DNA from: Oscillospiraceae bacterium | Lineage (GTDB): Bacteria; Bacillota; Clostridia; Oscillospirales; Ruminococcaceae | Reading direction: 5' to 3' | DNA length: 7,823 bases | NCBI GenBank assembly: GCA_019416775.1 | Contig: DXWR01000025.1 | Location: forward strand, 1-7,823 | Shown: positions 4,278 to 7,823 of the stretch, piece after piece | Layout of the letters: every line of letters begins with the position of its first letter | How positions within the stretch are numbered: position 1 is the first letter of the stretch | Notes under the pieces: generated by a model | What the model saw: the letters and a program-made list of their open reading frames with translations, nothing else | Databases searched by the model: none | What the model was told of the DNA's origin: nothing | Position numbers and translations under genes: made by a program

Positions 4278-4901
4278 ATGCCTACTGTACAGGTAATGGA
4301 TATGACCGGCAAGAAGCTGGAAGATCTGGAACTGAATGAAGCTGTGTTTGGCGTTGCTCCCAACGAAGCAGTTATGCACGCTGTGGTGGTCAACTACCTG
4401 GCCAATCAGCGTCAAGGCACTCAGTCCACCCTGACTCGTACTGAAGTGCGGGGCGGCGGCAAGAAGCCCTGGAGACAAAAAGGAACCGGTCATGCAAGAC
4501 AGGGCTCCATCCGGGCTCCCCAATGGACTCACGGCGGCATCGCTCTGGGACCCAAACCCAGAAGCTACCGCTACACCTTAAATAAAAAGGTGCGCCGTCT
4601 GGCGATGAAGAGTGCGCTGTCCTCCAAGGTGCTGGACAACACCCTGCTGGTGCTGGACAACATCACCATGGATGAGTACAAGACCAAAGAGATGGTCAAA
4701 ATGCTGGGCGCTATCAATGCTGAAAAGAAGGCTTTGATTGTAATGCCCGAGGTGGATCAGAAAGTGATCAAGAGCGCCGCCAACATTCCCGGCGTCAAGA
4801 CCACCCTGGTGAACACCCTGAATGTTTATGACATTCTCAACCACGGCAGCCTGATCCTCACCAAGGAAGCCGTGAAGAAAATCGAGGAGGTGTATGCATA
4901 A
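4278..4901 (+). CDS. rplD: 50S ribosomal protein L4
   Basis: L4 binds 23S rRNA and sends a long loop into the wall of the peptide exit tunnel near the macrolide site; in E. coli it also represses its own operon through the S10 leader. The product is 207 aa, the normal size. The tunnel loop VRGGGKKPWRQKGTGHARQG begins at residue 58 and continues through SIRAPQWTHGG to residue 87. The globular alpha/beta domain follows, with the conserved SALSSK and VNTLNVYDILNHG. AAGGAGG (4264-4270) is 7 nt upstream of the ATG. Its TAA overlaps the rplW ATG by one base (TAATG), and the rplW ribosome site lies within its last codons, so translation is probably coupled. L4 is the natural candidate ligand for the leader at 2915-3242, but nothing in the sequence proves this. 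Confidence 0.98.
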   Translation: MPTVQVMDMTGKKLEDLELNEAVFGVAPNEAVMHAVVVNYLANQRQGTQSTLTRTEVRGGGKKPWRQKGTGHARQGSIRAPQWTHGGIALGPKPRSYRYTLNKKVRRLAMKSALSSKVLDNTLLVLDNITMDEYKTKEMVKMLGAINAEKKALIVMPEVDQKVIKSAANIPGVKTTLVNTLNVYDILNHGSLILTKEAVKKIEEVYA

Positions 4902-5194
4902 TGAAAGCTGCACAAGACATTATCCTCAAGCCGGTAATTACCGAGCGCAGCATGGAAAACATCCAGATGAAGAAATACACCTTCAAAGTGGCCAATGACG
5001 CCAACAAAGTGGAAATCGCAAAAGCGGTAGAAGAACTGTTCGGCGTGAAAGTGGCGAAGGTAAACACCATTTCCATGCGCGGCCGTCTGAAGCGTCAGGG
5101 CCGGACCATGGGCTATCAGCCGGATTGGAAAAAGGCAATTGTAACCCTCACTGAGGGATCCAAGACCATCGAATTCTTCGAAGGCATGCTGTAA
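4901..5194 (+). CDS. rplW: 50S ribosomal protein L23
   Basis: L23 lies at the exit of the peptide tunnel and is the docking point for trigger factor and the signal-recognition particle. The 97-aa product has the usual length. It starts with the typical DIILKPVITERSM (6-18) and has the C-terminal signature KKAIVTLTEGSKTIEFF (77-93). The variable middle loop around RGRLKRQGRTMGYQPDWKKA is the part that enters the tunnel. The start overlaps rplD by one base; GAGGAGG (4884-4890) lies 10 nt upstream inside rplD. It ends with two consecutive TAA stops (5192-5197) before a 91-nt gap. Confidence 0.97.
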   Translation: MKAAQDIILKPVITERSMENIQMKKYTFKVANDANKVEIAKAVEELFGVKVAKVNTISMRGRLKRQGRTMGYQPDWKKAIVTLTEGSKTIEFFEGML

Positions 5195-5218
5195 TAAACC
5201 AATCCCCAGGTGATGTAT

Positions 5219-5255
5219 GATCGCTGACAGGACGCCTGTTCCTGCGCCGGCGATC
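5219..5255 (+). promoter_or_regulatory. Nested hairpin in the rplW-rplB gap
   Basis: GATCGC (5219-5224) pairs with GCGATC (5250-5255). Inside, ACAGG (5227-5231) pairs with CCTGT (5235-5239) around the loop ACG, with one more G-U pair outside it. The heptamer GATCGCT also occurs directly repeated at 5219 and 5252. At 91 nt this is the longest gap in the operon after the leader. No T tract is present. It may be an RNA-processing or translational control site; function is inferred only from position. Confidence 0.5.
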
Positions 5256-5285
5256 GCTAAACCGTATCAAGGAGAGTGAATCGTA

Positions 5286-6119
5286 ATGGCGATTAAGTCT
5301 TACAAGCCGACTACCCCCGGCCGTCGGGGTATGACCGTGACCGATTACAGCCAGTTGAGCAAAAACGGTCCGGAACGGAGCTTGCTGGCTCCTCTGAAGA
5401 AGAATTCCGGCCGCAACAGCTATGGCCGGATCACCGTCCGTCATCGCGGCGGCGGAAACCGTAGAAAATACCGCATCATCGACTTCAAGCGGGATAAGGT
5501 TGGCATGAACGCCACCGTCATCAGCCTGGAGTACGACCCCAACCGTTCCGCTCATATTGCTCTGCTGCAGTATGAAGATGGGGAGAAGAGATACATCATC
5601 GCTCCCAACGGCCTGAAGGTTGGGGACGTGGTGAGCAGCGGCGAACACGCCGACATCAAACCCGGCAACGCTCTGCCCCTCACCGCTATCCCGGTTGGTA
5701 CCTTTATCCACAACGTAGAGCTGTATCCCGGTAAGGGCGCTCAGTTGGTGCGTGCTGCCGGCAACATGGCTCAGCTCATGGCTCGTGAAGGCAACTATGC
5801 GCTGATCCGTCTGCCCAGCGGCGAATTGAGAAACGTTCCGGTGGCTTGCTATGCTACCGTTGGCCAGGTTGGCAACGTGGATCACGAAAACGTGAACTAC
5901 GGCAAAGCCGGCCGGAAGCGTCACATGGGTTGGAGACCCACCGTGCGTGGTTCCGTTATGAACCCCTGCGACCACCCCCACGGCGGCGGCGAAGGCAAGA
6001 GCCCGGTTGGCCGTCCCGGCCCTGTAACTCCTTGGGGCAAGCCCACCTTGGGTTACAAGACCAGAGCCAAGCATCATCGTTCCGACAAGTTCATTGTCAA
6101 GCGTAGAAACGCCAAGTAA
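5286..6119 (+). CDS. rplB: 50S ribosomal protein L2
   Basis: L2 is a primary 23S rRNA-binding protein that supports subunit joining and the peptidyl-transferase centre. The 277-aa product matches the family. The N-terminus MAIKSYKPTTPGRRGMT, the RNA-binding OB-fold/SH3 region (GRITVRHRGGGNRRKYR from 47) and the signature MNPCDHPHGGGEGKSPVGRP (225-244) are all present. His230 corresponds to the functionally important E. coli His229. The Cys in MNPCDH replaces the more common Val or Asn. The ribosome site AAGGAGAG (5269-5276) is somewhat weaker and further from the ATG (about 10 nt) than those of its neighbours. rpsS follows after 21 nt. Confidence 0.98.
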   Translation: MAIKSYKPTTPGRRGMTVTDYSQLSKNGPERSLLAPLKKNSGRNSYGRITVRHRGGGNRRKYRIIDFKRDKVGMNATVISLEYDPNRSAHIALLQYEDGEKRYIIAPNGLKVGDVVSSGEHADIKPGNALPLTAIPVGTFIHNVELYPGKGAQLVRAAGNMAQLMAREGNYALIRLPSGELRNVPVACYATVGQVGNVDHENVNYGKAGRKRHMGWRPTVRGSVMNPCDHPHGGGEGKSPVGRPGPVTPWGKPTLGYKTRAKHHRSDKFIVKRRNAK

Positions 6120-6140
6120 TTGAAAGGAGGAAGATGATCA

Positions 6141-6422
6141 ATGGGCAGAAGCGTAAAGAAGGGACCTTTTGTACAGCCGGTCCTGTTAAAGAGAGTTATG
6201 GAGATGAACGAAAAGGGCGAAAAGAGAGTTCTCAAGACCTGGAGCCGTTCCTCCACCATCTTCCCTGATTTCGTGGGACACACATTCGCCGTCCATGACG
6301 GACGCAAACACGTTCCGGTCTATGTCACCGAGGACATGGTAGGTCACAAGCTGGGTGAATTTGCTCCCACTCGTACCTACAAGGGTCATGCCGGCTCCAA
6401 GACCACTAACAATGGCAAGTAA
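6141..6422 (+). CDS. rpsS: 30S ribosomal protein S19
   Basis: S19 pairs with S13 in the 30S head and contacts 16S rRNA near the A-site and the B1a bridge. The 93-aa product has the family length. It starts MGRSVKKGPFV and carries the signature DGRKHVPVYVTEDMVGHKLG (53-72) followed by EFAPTRTYKGH. AAAGGAGG (6123-6130) lies 10 nt before the ATG at 6141. An ATG at 6134 is out of frame and is not used. rplV follows after 19 nt. Confidence 0.98.
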   Translation: MGRSVKKGPFVQPVLLKRVMEMNEKGEKRVLKTWSRSSTIFPDFVGHTFAVHDGRKHVPVYVTEDMVGHKLGEFAPTRTYKGHAGSKTTNNGK

Positions 6423-6441
6423 GCCGGAAGGAGGACTTTCA

Positions 6442-6780
6442 ATGGAAGCAAAAGCACAGCTGAATTACCTGCGCATCTCCCCCCGTAAGGTGCAGATCGT
6501 ATTGGATCTCATCCGGGGAAAAGACGCGAAATTGGCAATGGCCATTTTGAAGCACACTCCCAAGGCTGCCAGCGAACCTCTGGCCAAGCTGTTGAAGTCT
6601 GCCATGGCCAATGCGGAAAATAATCACAATATGGATCCGGAAAGCTTGTACGTCAGCACCTGCTACGTCTGCCCCGGTCCGACCCTGAAGCGGATTCGTC
6701 CCAGAGCACAGGGAAGAGCCTTCCGGGTGCTCAAGAGAACATCCCACGTTACCATCGCAGTAAGCGAAAAGGAAAGCTAA
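6442..6780 (+). CDS. rplV: 50S ribosomal protein L22
   Basis: L22 contacts all 23S rRNA domains, and its beta-hairpin lines the exit tunnel beside L4; changes there are a known route to macrolide resistance. The product is 112 aa, as expected. ISPRKVQIVLDLIRG (12-26) and the hairpin/signature region GPTLKRIRPRAQGRAFRVLK (79-98) are intact, with no insertion or deletion visible in the tunnel loop. Just before the hairpin the protein reads CYVCPGP (74-80), giving a CxxC where relatives usually have acidic or polar residues. The start is ATG at 6442, set by AAGGAGG (6428-6434) 7 nt upstream; the frame stays open further back only because it runs into rpsS. rpsC follows after 14 nt. Confidence 0.98.
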   Translation: MEAKAQLNYLRISPRKVQIVLDLIRGKDAKLAMAILKHTPKAASEPLAKLLKSAMANAENNHNMDPESLYVSTCYVCPGPTLKRIRPRAQGRAFRVLKRTSHVTIAVSEKES

Positions 6781-6794
6781 GAGGAGGTTAAGTA

Positions 6795-7517
6795 ATGGGA
6801 CAAAAAGTTAATCCCCACGGCTTGCGAGTGGGCATTATCAAGGATTGGGATTCCCGTTGGTATGCTGACGATCGCAACTTCGGCGATACCTTGGTGGAAG
6901 ATTACAATATCCGTAAGTTTTTGAAGAACAAGCTTTATGCTGCCGGTATCAGCCGCATCGAAATTGAGCGGGATGCTGTGAAAATCCGCATCCACATCCA
7001 CTGTGCTAAGCCCGGTCTGGTGATCGGCAAAGCCGGCGCTCAGATCGACGAGCTGAAAAAGGAAATGGAAAAGAAACTGGGCAAGACCGTGCTGCTCACC
7101 ATCGTGGAAGTAAAGCAGCCCGACCTGAACGCTCAGCTGGTGGCCGAAAACATTGCCGGCCAGCTGGAACGCCGGGTTTCCTTCCGTCGTGCTATGAAGC
7201 TGAGCATCGGCCGCACCATGCGTCTGGGTGCCAAGGGCATCAAGTGCAAGTGCTCCGGCCGTCTGGGCGGTGCTGAAATCGCTCGGAGTGAAGAGTACCA
7301 CGAAGGTACCATTCCGCTGCAGACCCTGCGCGCCGACATCGACTACGGTTTCGCAGAAGCTAACACTACCTATGGCCGCATCGGCGTAAAGGTTTGGATC
7401 TACAAGGGCGAAGTGCTCAAGGGCGACATCAAGAAGCCTGCTATGGAAGAACGTCAGCAGCGTCGTCCCGATGACCGCCGCCGCAGAAGACCTCGCAGAG
7501 AAGGAGGAAATCGATAA
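6795..7517 (+). CDS. rpsC: 30S ribosomal protein S3
   Basis: S3 forms part of the mRNA entry tunnel and the 30S helicase site. The 240-aa product begins MGQKVNPHGLRVGIIKDWDS. It has the type-2 KH domain with an intact GxxG loop, VIGKAGAQI (76-84). The C-terminal domain signature GIKCKCSGRLGGAEIARSE is at 148-166, with Cys151 and Cys153 where Val, Thr or Met are more usual. The tail after residue 217 is strongly basic (DDRRRRRPRREGGNR), longer than the E. coli end and likely disordered. GAGGAGG (6781-6787) is 7 nt before the ATG. The stop overlaps the rplP ATG by one base (TAATG). Confidence 0.98.
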   Translation: MGQKVNPHGLRVGIIKDWDSRWYADDRNFGDTLVEDYNIRKFLKNKLYAAGISRIEIERDAVKIRIHIHCAKPGLVIGKAGAQIDELKKEMEKKLGKTVLLTIVEVKQPDLNAQLVAENIAGQLERRVSFRRAMKLSIGRTMRLGAKGIKCKCSGRLGGAEIARSEEYHEGTIPLQTLRADIDYGFAEANTTYGRIGVKVWIYKGEVLKGDIKKPAMEERQQRRPDDRRRRRPRREGGNR

Positions 7518-7823
7518 TGTTATTACCCAAGCGCGTGAAATACCGCCGCCAGCAGAGAGGGCGGATGAAGGGCAAAGCGCTCCGGGGCAACTTCGTCAGC
7601 AATGGCGAATACGGCCTGCAGGCGCTGGAGCCCGCATGGATCACCTCCAACCAGATCGAGGCAGCCCGTGTGGCTATGACCCGTTATATCAAGCGTGGCG
7701 GCCAGGTTTGGATCAAGATTTTCCCCGACAAGCCGGTTACCGAACAGCCTGCTGAAACCCGAATGGGTAAAGGTAAAGGTTCTCCGGAATACTGGGTGGC
7801 CGTGGTAAAGCCCGGCCGTGTGA
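7517..7823 (+). CDS. rplP: 50S ribosomal protein L16, 5' part only
   Basis: L16 binds near the A-site tRNA and is needed late in 50S assembly. The first 102 codons are present, of about 144 in the family; the frame is still open at the window end. It begins MLLPKRVKYRRQQRGRMKGK and has the conserved GLQALEPAWITSNQIEAARV (33-52). IKIFPDKPVTEQPAETRMGK (66-85) and GKGSPEYWVAVVKPGRV (86-102) follow. Arg82 in RMGKGKG corresponds to the arginine hydroxylated in E. coli L16. The ATG overlaps the rpsC stop by one base, and its AAGGAGG (7501-7507) lies within the last rpsC codons (Glu-Gly-Gly), 9 nt upstream, so coupling is likely. Confidence 0.97.
   Translation, partial: MLLPKRVKYRRQQRGRMKGKALRGNFVSNGEYGLQALEPAWITSNQIEAARVAMTRYIKRGGQVWIKIFPDKPVTEQPAETRMGKGKGSPEYWVAVVKPGRV

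Noticed and set aside
5148..6077. A 309-codon open frame on the minus strand opposite rplB
   Set aside because: It is a mirror of the biased codon use of rplB; the His/Val/Ala-rich product matches no family I know.

Overview
The window is about 7.8 kb of bacterial chromosome with every recognisable gene on the + strand. It joins two housekeeping blocks: the end of a fatty-acid (malonyl-CoA/ACP) gene cluster and the start of the S10 ribosomal-protein operon. Strong AAGGAGG ribosome-binding sites, a TTG and a GTG start, sigma-A-type promoters, a four-subunit acetyl-CoA carboxylase with separate accD and accA, a short AccA and cysteine-bearing ribosomal proteins point to an anaerobic Firmicute of class Clostridia with mid GC. 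An Oscillospiraceae/Ruminococcaceae-type gut bacterium is my best guess. This is inferred from protein style, not from a search.

Layout: (1) 1-618, 3' part of accC (biotin carboxylase). (2) 619-727, gap with an A/T palindrome and a plausible promoter. (3) 728-2397, accD and accA, overlapping by one base (the two carboxyltransferase halves). (4) A consensus promoter inside the end of accA (2336-2364), a small hairpin, acpP (2461-2688) and a strong intrinsic terminator (2698-2733). (5) 2734-2880, AT-rich gap with one imperfect inverted repeat. (6) A strong promoter (2881-2909) and a structured leader of about 330 nt that contains a complete intrinsic terminator (3130-3162) before the first gene. 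(7) 3243-7823, rpsJ-rplC-rplD-rplW-rplB-rpsS-rplV-rpsC-rplP in the classical S10 order, with rplP cut by the window end.

The acc genes make malonyl-CoA and acpP supplies the acyl carrier, so the left half feeds fatty-acid synthesis. The right half makes ribosomal proteins. A terminator and a new promoter separate the two, so the linkage looks positional rather than one operon.

The genes themselves are ordinary. The part most worth a second look is the rpsJ leader: promoter, long-range folded domain, tandem ATTTTRAACMGG repeats and an intrinsic terminator with a possible competing fold. This has the architecture of an autoregulatory ribosomal-protein attenuator. No mobile element, CRISPR array, tRNA or rRNA was seen.
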